A stretch of 64,000 nt of DNA from JAHEKO01 sp965212505 (GCA_965212505.1 OZ243123.1:1736001-1800000), one strand, 5' to 3'; shown: positions 8,936 to 16,779, numbered from the stretch's first letter. The notes: a model not told the origin generated them from the letters alone. Program-made: numbers and translations.

Positions 8936-9807
8936 CAGAAGCCCCCGTAGCCGGTGGCCACGGCGACTGCGATGTGGATCGCCATGAACACGTACATGAT
9001 GATGGAGAACGGCTTGTGGAAGAGGTGCCAGTAGTAGAAGAGACGGTGTCCCTCGTCCCACAGACGGACGCGGCGCTCGAGCGTTGCCGCACGGGCGAGG
9101 TTCCGTCCGAGATCGCCGGCGACGCTGCGACCCGGGCCGTCGATGCCGCCAGCGAGTCGCCGGAGTCGCAACCTCACCAGCAGTCCATGGAATGGAAGCT
9201 GCATCAAGGTCGTGAGCAGGCTCTTTCTGCGCCGATCGCCGCCGAGACCCCAACCGGTGATGGCGGCCAGCTCGGAGAGTTCGTCGTCACTCAGATGGAA
9301 ATCGCATTGCAACCGCTCTCTGAGACCTTCGATTCGATCTGTCGCCTCGGCGAGCGTCAACTCGTCGCCCGATCGAGCCCGAGGAATCAGTCCGTACAGG
9401 TAGCGCCCGACGAAACCGCTCAGGGCGACGACGACCATCGACCAGAAGCTGAGGGAGACGAGCCCTTGGACCTTGAAAGAGCTGTGCAGGACGATGAAGA
9501 GCGGGCCCACCACACCGCAGAAGATGTGGAAGTGGAGCCAGCTCTTGAGATGTGCGAAGCGTCGAAGTCCGGCGACTCGTTTGCGCACGGAATAGAGGAG
9601 CATCGCGATCATCAGCGACGCGCCGACGATTCCAAAGGCGAGTCCCAGCGTGCCGCCTGGCTTATACAACCAGTAGAGCTCGTGACGAGGCCGTTCGAGG
9701 ACGGGGGTCAGGTAGTACGCCGAGCCCGCCCAAGCGAAGTAGCCCAACGCCCCGAAGGCGATCGCGTAGAGGAGTGTGAGCGCCCCTCGCAAACGACGTG
9801 AGCTCAT
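8935..9807 (-). CDS. Integral membrane di-haem cytochrome b-type protein
   Basis: This is a 290-residue protein with about five hydrophobic helices. His94 and His108, and again His264 and His278, are each separated by 13 residues (LHFHIFCGVVGPLFIVLH and HKPFSIIMYVFMAIH). Two H-x13-H pairs on two helices are the classical ligand pattern for two stacked b haems across the membrane. A soluble stretch (about 144-250) separates the two halves. It lies directly upstream of, and overlaps by one base, the 20-haem cytochrome. A quinol:cytochrome oxidoreductase or electron-entry module is the natural reading. It is not a standard PetB or NrfD. Its start codon lies only 18 bp from the divergent gene at 9826. 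Confidence 0.8.
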   Translation of the reverse strand: MSSRRLRGALTLLYAIAFGALGYFAWAGSAYYLTPVLERPRHELYWLYKPGGTLGLAFGIVGASLMIAMLLYSVRKRVAGLRRFAHLKSWLHFHIFCGVVGPLFIVLHSSFKVQGLVSLSFWSMVVVALSGFVGRYLYGLIPRARSGDELTLAEATDRIEGLRERLQCDFHLSDDELSELAAITGWGLGGDRRRKSLLTTLMQLPFHGLLVRLRLRRLAGGIDGPGRSVAGDLGRNLARAATLERRVRLWDEGHRLFYYWHLFHKPFSIIMYVFMAIHIAVAVATGYGGF

Positions 9808-9825
9808 GGAGGATCACTCCCAATC

Positions 9826-11124
9826 ATGATTGCTTTTGTCACCCTGTTCCTCGGTCTGACCTTCGGCACTCACACGATCACCGTGGCGGTGAGTGACGCC
9901 GTCGCGAGCGTCGAACTGATGGTCGACGGTGTTTCGGTCGCCACGCTCGAAGGAGAGCCCTGGGCGACGACTTGGGACTTCGGCCCGCTCGCGCCTCACG
10001 TCGTCGAGGCGATCGCCTACGACGAGGCGGGCGACGAGTTGGGAAGGACCCGTCAGCGTGTGAATCTGCCTCGACCGCCAATTGCGGCCAGCTTGACGAT
10101 CGATCCGGCGGGCGAGGAGCGTCGCACGATCGCACGGCTGCACTGGGAGAGTCTCGAAGGGCTGGAACCCTCCTCGGTACGGCTGACTTTCGACGGTGTG
10201 GCGGTCGACGTCGTCGACCCGAAATCGATCCAGCTGCCGGATCTCGATCCTGAGCAGCTGCACTTTGTGCGAGCTGAGATCGACTTCGGCGCCGGCGGAG
10301 TCGCGAGCGCCGAAGCCGCTTTTGGTGGGCAGTACCTCGATAGCGTCTCTACCGGCCTCACGGTCGTGCCGGTTCGGCTCGACGGGCGGCGGAAGCTGCC
10401 GCCGGTGGAGAAGCTCGACGGTTGGTTCACCACCTCCCGCGAGTCGGCCCCGGTGGTCGCCGTCGAGTCCGATCGAGCCGAGATCGTCGTCGTGCGCAGC
10501 CTGTCCTCGGTGGGCGACCTTCGCCAGGTTCGTCAAGCGAACCTGAGGAAGGCGCTGCCGAGCGCAACGTGGCGTCGTGCGCGTCCGTTTGCGAGCGAAG
10601 ACTGGGAACTGAGAATGGTCTGGCCGGTCGCCGAGGAGGAGTCCGACGGGACGGCTGGCTACCGGCTCTTTCCCTTCTCGCGCCCGCCCGCCTCCGCGCT
10701 CGGCAACCTGGTGCGTTGGATCACTGAGACGGATCCGCCGGACGAGCTGCGAGGTGCCGAGAGGCTCGCGGAGGCGGTCGCGGTCGCTGGCGTCACGGCG
10801 AGTGGCAGCAACCGCCGCCGAGCGGTTCTGCTGATCGTCGGCGAGCCCGAAGCGGACGCGAGCGAGCTGGCGCCGGTGGCGGTCCGCGGCTTCCTGGAGA
10901 AGCTGCGGGTGCCGCTCGTTGTTTGGCGGACACGCCCAACGGAGGCGGCGTCGGTTCGCTGGGGTTCGGCAGAGGATGTCTCGACCCAGGAGGGGCTCGA
11001 TCGGGCCGCCGTCCAGCTGCTCGAGCGACTCGACCGGCAGCGAACCGTCTGGCTGGCGGGTGAGCACCTGCCAGAGAACATCGAGCTCGGCCCGCAGGCC
11101 GCCGGCGTTCGCCTTCTCGACTAG
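9826..11124 (+). CDS. Ig-like / degenerate VWFA-type extracytoplasmic protein
   Basis: This is a 432-residue protein. The N-terminal hydrophobic stretch (MIAFVTLFLGLTFG) is short for a signal peptide. It is followed at once by an Ig-like beta domain (VSDAVASVELMVDGVSVATL) and a second beta-rich segment. The last third (RRAVLLIVGEPEADASEL ... FLEKLRVPLVVWR) resembles the tail of acidobacterial 'VWFA-related' proteins but shows no intact MIDAS motif, so metal binding is doubtful. It is the only plus-strand gene inside the cytochrome locus and converges on the Fe-S flavoprotein gene with 26 bp between stops. Its function is unknown. Confidence 0.65.
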   Translation: MIAFVTLFLGLTFGTHTITVAVSDAVASVELMVDGVSVATLEGEPWATTWDFGPLAPHVVEAIAYDEAGDELGRTRQRVNLPRPPIAASLTIDPAGEERRTIARLHWESLEGLEPSSVRLTFDGVAVDVVDPKSIQLPDLDPEQLHFVRAEIDFGAGGVASAEAAFGGQYLDSVSTGLTVVPVRLDGRRKLPPVEKLDGWFTTSRESAPVVAVESDRAEIVVVRSLSSVGDLRQVRQANLRKALPSATWRRARPFASEDWELRMVWPVAEEESDGTAGYRLFPFSRPPASALGNLVRWITETDPPDELRGAERLAEAVAVAGVTASGSNRRRAVLLIVGEPEADASELAPVAVRGFLEKLRVPLVVWRTRPTEAASVRWGSAEDVSTQEGLDRAAVQLLERLDRQRTVWLAGEHLPENIELGPQAAGVRLLD

Positions 11125-11150
11125 GAGGAGGCCCTTGGAGCGCTGGGCGC

Positions 11151-12473
11151 TCAGTCGCACGTCGCCTCCGTACCGCCGAACTGAACGCCGATCTCCCGCA
11201 GCAGGCGGAAGGGGGGAACGCCACCGATGCACACGAGGACGTAGTCGTTCTCGAGTTTCAGGACGTTGTCACCGCTCTGAAGTTCGACCGTGCGCGAGTT
11301 GATCTTGCGGACCTGGGTCCCGAACAGGGGGTGGATCGCTCCGTCGGAAATCAGCCGTTCGACCAGCTCGTGGTTGCGCTGCTTGACCCGCACGAGTCGG
11401 TCCTTCCGGTAGGACAGCGCGACCCGATTGGTGCCGGAACGAGCGAGCGCGATCGCCGCCTCGACGGCGCTGTCGCCACCGCCCACCACCAAGATCGAGC
11501 AGGCGGAGTACGAGTCTGCGTCGATCAGCTTGTAGGTGACCTTCGCGTGTTCTTCCCCCGGGACGCCGAGCGTTCGTGGCCGGCCGCGACGCCCGAGGGC
11601 GAGCAGAACGCGGCGAGCCGAGTACGTCCCCTTGGAGGTTTCGATTCGGTAGAGGTCACCTTCGGCTGCGATGGTCCGCACCGAAGCGTCGAACTGGATC
11701 GAGAGTCCCGACTCTTCCACCAGGTTCTCGAACAGGCCGAGCAGCTCCTCCTTTTCGTAGGCACTGTTGGCAAGGCGGCCCCACGGGGGCAGCTCGACCG
11801 GCTGGGTGAGAACCATCTTGCGGCGCGGATAGTTCAGTACGGTTCCTCCCAGCCCCTTCGCGCGCTCAAAGACGAGATAGGAGAGGCCGGCGGCTTTTGC
11901 CGCCAGAGCGGCGCTCAGTCCGGCCGGGCCCGCGCCTACGATCGCCAAGTCGTGGATGCCGGCCGCTGCCGGCCCCTCGGTGCTGACCTCGATCGCGACG
12001 TAGTCCGCAACCTTGCGACCCTCGCGTACCGCGTTGCTGACCAGCGAGAGGCCTCCGAGCTCCCCAGCGACGAAGACGCCCGGAAGGTTGGTCTGGAGAT
12101 GCTCGTCGAGCAGCGGCACGTCGTCACGCGACCTGAGGTCTCCCAGACCGACCTCGATCGCTTCGACCGGGCATGCGGTCTCGCACTCTCCGATTCCGAT
12201 GCAGCGAAAGCCGTTGATGATGACCGCCGTGCCGCCGACGATGCCGAGCACGTCTCCCTCCGGACATGCCTCGATGCAGGTGGCACACCCAGCACAGCGA
12301 AACGGGTCAACGTACGGGTACTGCGCGATCGGTCTGTCGATGCGCAACGCCGTCGCTTCCTCCTTGCGGGCCGCGTCGACGGTGATGCGCCGGCGGAACC
12401 GAACGTAGTAGGGGAGCCAGATGCCTGCTGCAATGGCCAGGGCGACCGACCAGGTGAGTGCCGCTTCGCTCAA
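11151..12473 (-). CDS. Membrane-anchored ferredoxin-thioredoxin-reductase-like Fe-S flavoprotein
   Basis: This is a 440-residue protein with an N-terminal helix (LTWSVALAIAAGIWLPYYV). A ferredoxin domain follows, with C60/C63/C66/C70 plus a second centre where only C91/C97/C101 are present, so the latter may be [3Fe-4S]. The FAD site is GAGPAG (180-185) and an NAD(P) site is VGGGDSAVEAA. The segment TNLPGVFVAGELGG, which normally closes the C-terminus of such reductases, lies at about 128-141, before the FAD domain, while the chain ends soon after VLVCIGG. The start is TTG 12473, 8 nt after a GAGG Shine-Dalgarno that overlaps the stop of the beta-barrel gene. A role as electron entry or exit at the inner membrane is inferred from context. 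Confidence 0.82.
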   Translation of the reverse strand: MSEAALTWSVALAIAAGIWLPYYVRFRRRITVDAARKEEATALRIDRPIAQYPYVDPFRCAGCATCIEACPEGDVLGIVGGTAVIINGFRCIGIGECETACPVEAIEVGLGDLRSRDDVPLLDEHLQTNLPGVFVAGELGGLSLVSNAVREGRKVADYVAIEVSTEGPAAAGIHDLAIVGAGPAGLSAALAAKAAGLSYLVFERAKGLGGTVLNYPRRKMVLTQPVELPPWGRLANSAYEKEELLGLFENLVEESGLSIQFDASVRTIAAEGDLYRIETSKGTYSARRVLLALGRRGRPRTLGVPGEEHAKVTYKLIDADSYSACSILVVGGGDSAVEAAIALARSGTNRVALSYRKDRLVRVKQRNHELVERLISDGAIHPLFGTQVRKINSRTVELQSGDNVLKLENDYVLVCIGGVPPFRLLREIGVQFGGTEATCD

Positions 12474-12483
12474 TTTCGTTGCC

Positions 12484-14445
12484 TCAGAAGCGGTATCCGA
12501 TGCCGAGTCGGACTCGAGTGCCCCGTAGCTCGTCCCCCCCCGTGGTTTCCACGCCCAGGGTGGCGAAGAGGCTCTGCGGAAGTTCGAACCAGCCGCTGAG
12601 CCGCAGCCAGTGGGTTTCGCTCTCTGGAGTTCCGTCGAAGGCCGAGATCGCGGAGTGGCGGGTGCCGAGAACTGCGCCCAGCTGATGGCCGCCAGGCAGC
12701 CGCTTCGAGGTGCGCAGGCTCAAGAGGTAGCCCTCGGTTGTGTCATTCGAGAAACCGAGGGCGTTGAGTGTCAGGCCGATGCCCAGTCGCTCACTGACTC
12801 TAGGATGCCGAACCGCGAGGCCGTAGGAGACGGTGGAGCCGGGCTCACCCTCTTGATTCCGTAAGCCCCCACTGAGCGAGAAGTTGAGGCCACGAGGCTT
12901 GCCCCACTGCAGCGTGGCGCGAAAGCCCTGCCGCTGTAAATCGTTGAAGAGTGTCTCCGGCAGGGCTCGGGTCTCCTCTGTTCGGACCTGTTCGAACAGG
13001 CTGTAAGAGAGGCCGAGTCGGACGCTCTTCGTCAATCTGCCGGTTGCGGCGAGGGAGAGGTTCGACAGCTGCACGGTGCTCTGCGTGAGTTCCTTTCGCC
13101 ACCCGGTGTTGATGTCGACCTCGGCTCGCTGGAAGAGCGACCATCGCTTACCTCTGTCGTATCGCGCCTGCAGGGTCGCGTACTGCCGACTGACGTCGGC
13201 TTCGCCGTTCTCCTGGATCGCCGCTGCGACGATCTCCCAAGGGAGTGCTGAGTCGGTCGTCGGTGAGGTGAAACGAGCGAATACGCCGAGCTTGTGACGC
13301 TGCCCGGCGAGATCGAGTTCGGGTGTGCGCGCGTCCGAGCCGACAAACCCGCCGACCTCGATCGACGACGAGAGCGCCATCTGGCCGAGTAGTCCGTCCA
13401 GGTAGCCCACTCCGGTAAAGGCGTTCGACGGCAGCCGTCCCAGCCGGTAGGCGAACCGGCCCTGAGGCGGGTCGTAGCGGAGCGACAGCTCGTACAGCCG
13501 GTTGCGATCGAAGCTGGCCGTGTCGGCGCCGAAGCGGCCGGTGTCGTTCTGCTCGAGGCCGAGTCGGACTCGAAACTCGTACGGTCGGCCGCCGAGATGA
13601 CGCGCTCTCAGGCTCAGACGGGCGTCGGATCGGCGATTCTCTGAACTCTCGAGCGGGCTCGGCTCCTGGAACATCTCCCAGCCCAGGTTGAGTGTGCCGG
13701 TGACCGTGGTCTCGGGGGGTGGCTCAGGGCGGCCTTGCGGCTGCCATTGGAGGGGGACGACTGGATCGACCGTCAGGGCCAGAGCACTGGGTTTGCCGGA
13801 CGAGGGGGCGTGGGAAGTCTCGAGCGCCGTTGTGGGAGAGGCGGGGCGCGACAGCTCCGCTGGTGCCGGCTCGGCCAGGCGGCTCGACACGGCGCGCTCG
13901 AGTGCCGCGCCGTCGCCGATCAGGATGGACTCGGACTCCGAGACGATCGTGCCGGCAGCGGCGAAGGCCGAGACGCTGACGATCCGGAGCTTGCCGATGG
14001 GCCGCCCGCCGCGCAGAACGTCCAGAAGGTCGCCGACGCTCAAGCCGACGCTCTCACCACCGTCCACGGTGATCCGTGCACCGGTACGTTCGAGGACAAC
14101 AAGCGGAGCGGAGGGTTGGGTCGGCCGCACTCGTTGCGAACCTGTTGAGGACAGCAGTGGTGTCGCGAGGTCGCCGGGGTTGATCGAGTCGAACTCGACC
14201 AAAACCCGGCACGAACTCGAGTGCTCCGCGACGAAGCTCACCTCGAGCTCCGCGATCGACAGGCCTCCCCGAGTCACTGAGAGTCGGCCGCCGACCTCCA
14301 GACCTCGTAGCTGTCCGGCGTCGAGATAGACCGTGTCCGCCGATCGATAGCGCACGCGAATCGGTTCCTCGGCGCCGGCGGCGCCCCTCAGGGAGAGAGC
14401 GACGAGGAGGGCGATCGAAAGCGTCGCGCGTCTATTCGCGCCCAT
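12484..14445 (-). CDS. Outer-membrane beta-barrel protein, candidate porin of the cytochrome conduit
   Basis: This is a 653-residue protein. A signal peptide (MGANRRATLSIALLVALSLR) leads into two similar small beta domains (about 30-90 and 115-180; compare LRGLEVGGRLSVTRGG with SVGLSVGDLLDVLRGG). A Pro-rich linker follows, then about 400 residues of alternating amphipathic strands (RLGLEQNDTGRF, YELSLRYDPPQGRFAYRLG, LRLSGWFELPQSLFATLG). The chain ends in GIGYRF, and a terminal Phe is the usual BAM signal of outer-membrane barrels. Its ATG lies inside the end of the 22-haem cytochrome gene (14-bp overlap). The pairing recalls porin-cytochrome conduits (MtrAB/PioAB type), but no sequence identity to MtrB is claimed. 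Confidence 0.78.
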   Translation of the reverse strand: MGANRRATLSIALLVALSLRGAAGAEEPIRVRYRSADTVYLDAGQLRGLEVGGRLSVTRGGLSIAELEVSFVAEHSSSCRVLVEFDSINPGDLATPLLSSTGSQRVRPTQPSAPLVVLERTGARITVDGGESVGLSVGDLLDVLRGGRPIGKLRIVSVSAFAAAGTIVSESESILIGDGAALERAVSSRLAEPAPAELSRPASPTTALETSHAPSSGKPSALALTVDPVVPLQWQPQGRPEPPPETTVTGTLNLGWEMFQEPSPLESSENRRSDARLSLRARHLGGRPYEFRVRLGLEQNDTGRFGADTASFDRNRLYELSLRYDPPQGRFAYRLGRLPSNAFTGVGYLDGLLGQMALSSSIEVGGFVGSDARTPELDLAGQRHKLGVFARFTSPTTDSALPWEIVAAAIQENGEADVSRQYATLQARYDRGKRWSLFQRAEVDINTGWRKELTQSTVQLSNLSLAATGRLTKSVRLGLSYSLFEQVRTEETRALPETLFNDLQRQGFRATLQWGKPRGLNFSLSGGLRNQEGEPGSTVSYGLAVRHPRVSERLGIGLTLNALGFSNDTTEGYLLSLRTSKRLPGGHQLGAVLGTRHSAISAFDGTPESETHWLRLSGWFELPQSLFATLGVETTGGDELRGTRVRLGIGYRF

Positions 14446-16183
14446 CTGGGTGGCAGGAGTAGCAGGCCAGGCTCTCCCATATATAGCCCGCCACATCGTC
14501 GTGCTCGTCATTCATGTCGTTTCGGTTGTGCTCGTGACACTCGATGCACTCAAACGCCTGGAAGTTGTTTGGGACCACATGACACTCCGCACAGGCGATC
14601 CTGCTGTGAGGCCCTCTCGAGATCGGAAAGAACTTGTCGTGGTCGAAGTCGGCGTTCTCCCAGTCCGACGTGTCGTGACAGTCCTCGCAGGTGGTGGGGA
14701 AGCCCGCGGCGCGATGGTTCGGATCCGTGGTCTGCTCGTAGTCGGTTGCGTGACAGGCGAAGCAGTTGGTGGGCGTCCCGGCAAAGCCGTCGGCATGGCA
14801 CGAGTCGCAGGAGACGCGCGCATGCGCGCCGTCGAGTCGGAAGAACTGGTCATGGTCGAATCTGGCGTTGTTCCAGTTCGTCGTGTCGTGACACTCCTCG
14901 CAAGCGGTAGGGAAGCCGGCGGCGCGGTGGTTGGGGTCGGTGGTGCCGTTGTAGTCGTTCGTGTGGCACGCATAGCAGTCGCGGGGAGTCCCGGCGAAGG
15001 TGTCGTTGATGTGGCAGGCCTCGCAGTCGGTCGCTCGGTGGGCGCCGGTCAGAGCGAAGACCGTGTCGTGATTGAAAACGGCGCCCTCCCAGGTCGAAGT
15101 GTCGTGACAGCTCTGGCAGTTGGTGGAGAATCCTGCCGAGGCGTGCTGAGGTTCGGTGGTTGCGTCGTACTCCTGGCGGTGGCAGGCGACGCAGTCGGTC
15201 GGGGTGCCGGCGTAGAGGCCGTCGGCGTGACACGACTCGCACGATGCCCCTCGATGGGCGCCAGTCAGCGCGAAGAACTGGTCGTGATCAAACGTGGCTC
15301 CCAGCCAGCTCTGCGTGTCATGACAGCTCTCGCAGTCGGTTGGGAAGCCAGCGGTGGCGTGATTCGGGTCGACGGTTGCGTCGTAGTCTGCCTGGTGACA
15401 ACCGATACAGGTGGTCGGGGTGCCGGCGAACCCGTTGGCGTGGCAGCTCTCACAGTCGAGGCCACGATGAGCGCCGGTGATCGGGAAGAAGATGTCGTGA
15501 TCGAAGTCGGGGCCGAATCCGAATTGGGCGCCCTGCCACGAGTTCGTCGAGTGGCAGCCGGCACACCGGGTCGAGAAGCCTGAGCGAGGGTGATCGGGCT
15601 GTCGGGTGGCGAGGTAATCCTCGCGGTGACAGGCGAAGCAGTCGGTAGGCGTGCTGGCGAAGCTGAGGGACGGTTCGTCCCGATGGCACGCGAAGCAGTC
15701 GGCACTCTGGTGGGCGCCAGTGAGCGGAAAGAGAGTGGCGCTGTGCAGGTCGAAGATCGTTCGCCGGTTCTCCCAGCCCTTGGGTGCATGGCATGTCTCG
15801 CAGCGCTGGCCGAGGTTGCCGGCATGAGGATCCTCGTGGCAGTCCGCACAGGCTGTACCGACTCGAGAGAAGACGAGAGAGCCGTGGCAGTCGGCGCATT
15901 GGGCGCCGGCGTGGCCGAATCGTAGGGCGAATCCGGTGACCGAGTGGTCGAACTGAAGGGGCTCGCGAAGCTCATTCCAGGTGCTCTCCGTATGGCAGCT
16001 GGCGCACGGCTCGGAAAGCGAGTCGTGCGGGCTCACTGTCTCGGCGCGGCTGGCGCCCGCCGGTGCTGCCACGCATAGAAGGCTGAGCAGGAGGCTGGAG
16101 AACCACCGCCCGCCACCCGTTCGCTCGAGAGCAAGGCAGCCACGCGGCTCTGATGCGGACCTGCTGGCCTGGTCTCCTGTCAT
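14432..16183 (-). CDS. 22-haem c-type cytochrome with tandem three-haem repeats
   Basis: This is a 583-residue protein with a long n-region and signal peptide (FSSLLLSLLCVAAPAGASRA) and 22 CXXCH motifs by direct count. The centre consists of four near-identical units of 71-72 residues, flanked by more diverged ones. Each unit carries three haem motifs and the fixed frame FDHDxFFxLTGAHRG ... AGTPTxCxACHxxDY ... AGFPTxCExCHDT. The regular three-haem period suggests a rod or wire of stacked haems. It is first in its transcript and overlaps the outer-membrane barrel gene by 14 bp. ATG 16183 has no good Shine-Dalgarno, so the start is less certain than the reading frame. Location, whether periplasmic, inside the barrel or surface-exposed, is not determined. 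Confidence 0.9.
   Translation of the reverse strand: MTGDQASRSASEPRGCLALERTGGGRWFSSLLLSLLCVAAPAGASRAETVSPHDSLSEPCASCHTESTWNELREPLQFDHSVTGFALRFGHAGAQCADCHGSLVFSRVGTACADCHEDPHAGNLGQRCETCHAPKGWENRRTIFDLHSATLFPLTGAHQSADCFACHRDEPSLSFASTPTDCFACHREDYLATRQPDHPRSGFSTRCAGCHSTNSWQGAQFGFGPDFDHDIFFPITGAHRGLDCESCHANGFAGTPTTCIGCHQADYDATVDPNHATAGFPTDCESCHDTQSWLGATFDHDQFFALTGAHRGASCESCHADGLYAGTPTDCVACHRQEYDATTEPQHASAGFSTNCQSCHDTSTWEGAVFNHDTVFALTGAHRATDCEACHINDTFAGTPRDCYACHTNDYNGTTDPNHRAAGFPTACEECHDTTNWNNARFDHDQFFRLDGAHARVSCDSCHADGFAGTPTNCFACHATDYEQTTDPNHRAAGFPTTCEDCHDTSDWENADFDHDKFFPISRGPHSRIACAECHVVPNNFQAFECIECHEHNRNDMNDEHDDVAGYIWESLACYSCHPDGRE
14640..15500 (-). repeat. Coding tandem repeats of about 213-216 bp (three-haem units)
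   Basis: Four in-frame units of 71 or 72 codons, plus diverged copies at both ends, lie within the 22-haem cytochrome gene. Differences between units are scattered and there are two small in-frame indels (an extra residue after the first haem pair). This fits duplication followed by divergence rather than a recent slip. Confidence 0.8.
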
Positions 16184-16271
16184 TCGGGCGCGAACCGATC
16201 CCCCTTGTGTTCATGGGACCTCTACCGCCGTGGAATCCTTCGCGCAGCCTTGAGAGCCGCTCACTGAAGGC

Positions 16272-16299
16272 TTGAGTTCCCGCCCGGTTCGCGTAAAAT
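16272..16299 (+). promoter_or_regulatory. Probable sigma-70 promoter of rpsF-rpsR-rplI
   Basis: TTGAGT (16272-16277) and TAAAAT (16294-16299) are separated by 16 bp, predicting a start near 16306 and a leader of about 108 nt before rpsF. It is one of only two clear two-box promoters in the window. Confidence 0.6.
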
Positions 16300-16305
16300 A
16301 CGCGC

Positions 16306-16413
16306 TTCAACGCCGGGACCTGTGCGTGCACAGTGTTCCGTTCCTACTTACCTCTCTGTTCCCGCGCTGAAGCGGGGACCGATTCCAGGCCATAGGGAGG
16401 CTCATTCGATCGC
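16306..16413 (+). promoter_or_regulatory. Structured rpsF leader, candidate S6:S18 autoregulatory element
   Basis: The leader can form two hairpins. The first is CTGTG/CACAG with loop CGTG (16320-16333). The second is an 8-bp stem (16358-16365 with 16372-16379) and a six-base loop. CCG trinucleotides are present between them. Many bacteria control this operon through an S6:S18-binding leader with a bulged CCG, but I cannot confirm the specific fold by eye. The gene's GGGAGG Shine-Dalgarno (16395-16400) is 13 nt from the ATG. Confidence 0.35.
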
Positions 16414-16770
16414 ATGGCTGATTACGAACTGGTTTTCATAGTGGACCCTCGTCTGTCCGACGAGCAGACCGTCGCTGTCAGCGACGAGTACAAAGAACTC
16501 CTCACCTCGCTGGGTGCGAAGGTGACCAAGGAGGAGAGCTGGGGCAAGCGCCGGCTCGCCTACGAGATCAACAAGCTCAACGAAGGGCACTACGTCCTGT
16601 TTCAGGTCGACGTCGACGGCGACAATCCGTTCGTCGAGGTCGAGCGACGTATGCATCAGAACGAGAAGGTCCTTCGCTTTCTGACCGTCCGCATGGACGA
16701 AGGACGCCTGCGGCGGCGCGAAGCGGCCGCTCCGGCGGCCGTCGAGGCGCGCCCCGCCTCGGCAGAGTAG
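16414..16770 (+). CDS. rpsF: Small ribosomal subunit protein bS6
   Basis: This is a 118-residue protein, MADYELVFIVDPRLSDEQ..., with the S6 fold signature ESWGKRRLAYEINKLNEGHY and a C-terminal Ala/Glu-rich tail. It binds 16S rRNA as a heterodimer with S18, encoded 9 bp downstream. It is first gene of the conserved rpsF-rpsR-rplI cluster. Confidence 0.97.
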   Translation: MADYELVFIVDPRLSDEQTVAVSDEYKELLTSLGAKVTKEESWGKRRLAYEINKLNEGHYVLFQVDVDGDNPFVEVERRMHQNEKVLRFLTVRMDEGRLRRREAAAPAAVEARPASAE

Positions 16771-16779
16771 GAGACGATC

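Noticed and set aside
7753..9801. A 682-codon open frame on the plus strand, antisense to the 20-haem cytochrome and cytochrome b genes
   Set aside because: It is extremely rich in Arg, Pro and Ser with no domain, as expected for the antisense of a high-GC gene, and the minus strand encodes clear cytochromes.
14640..15500. Regular repeats considered as a possible CRISPR array
   Set aside because: The repeats are 213-216 bp, in frame, and encode CXXCH haem motifs. There are no short identical repeats with unique spacers.
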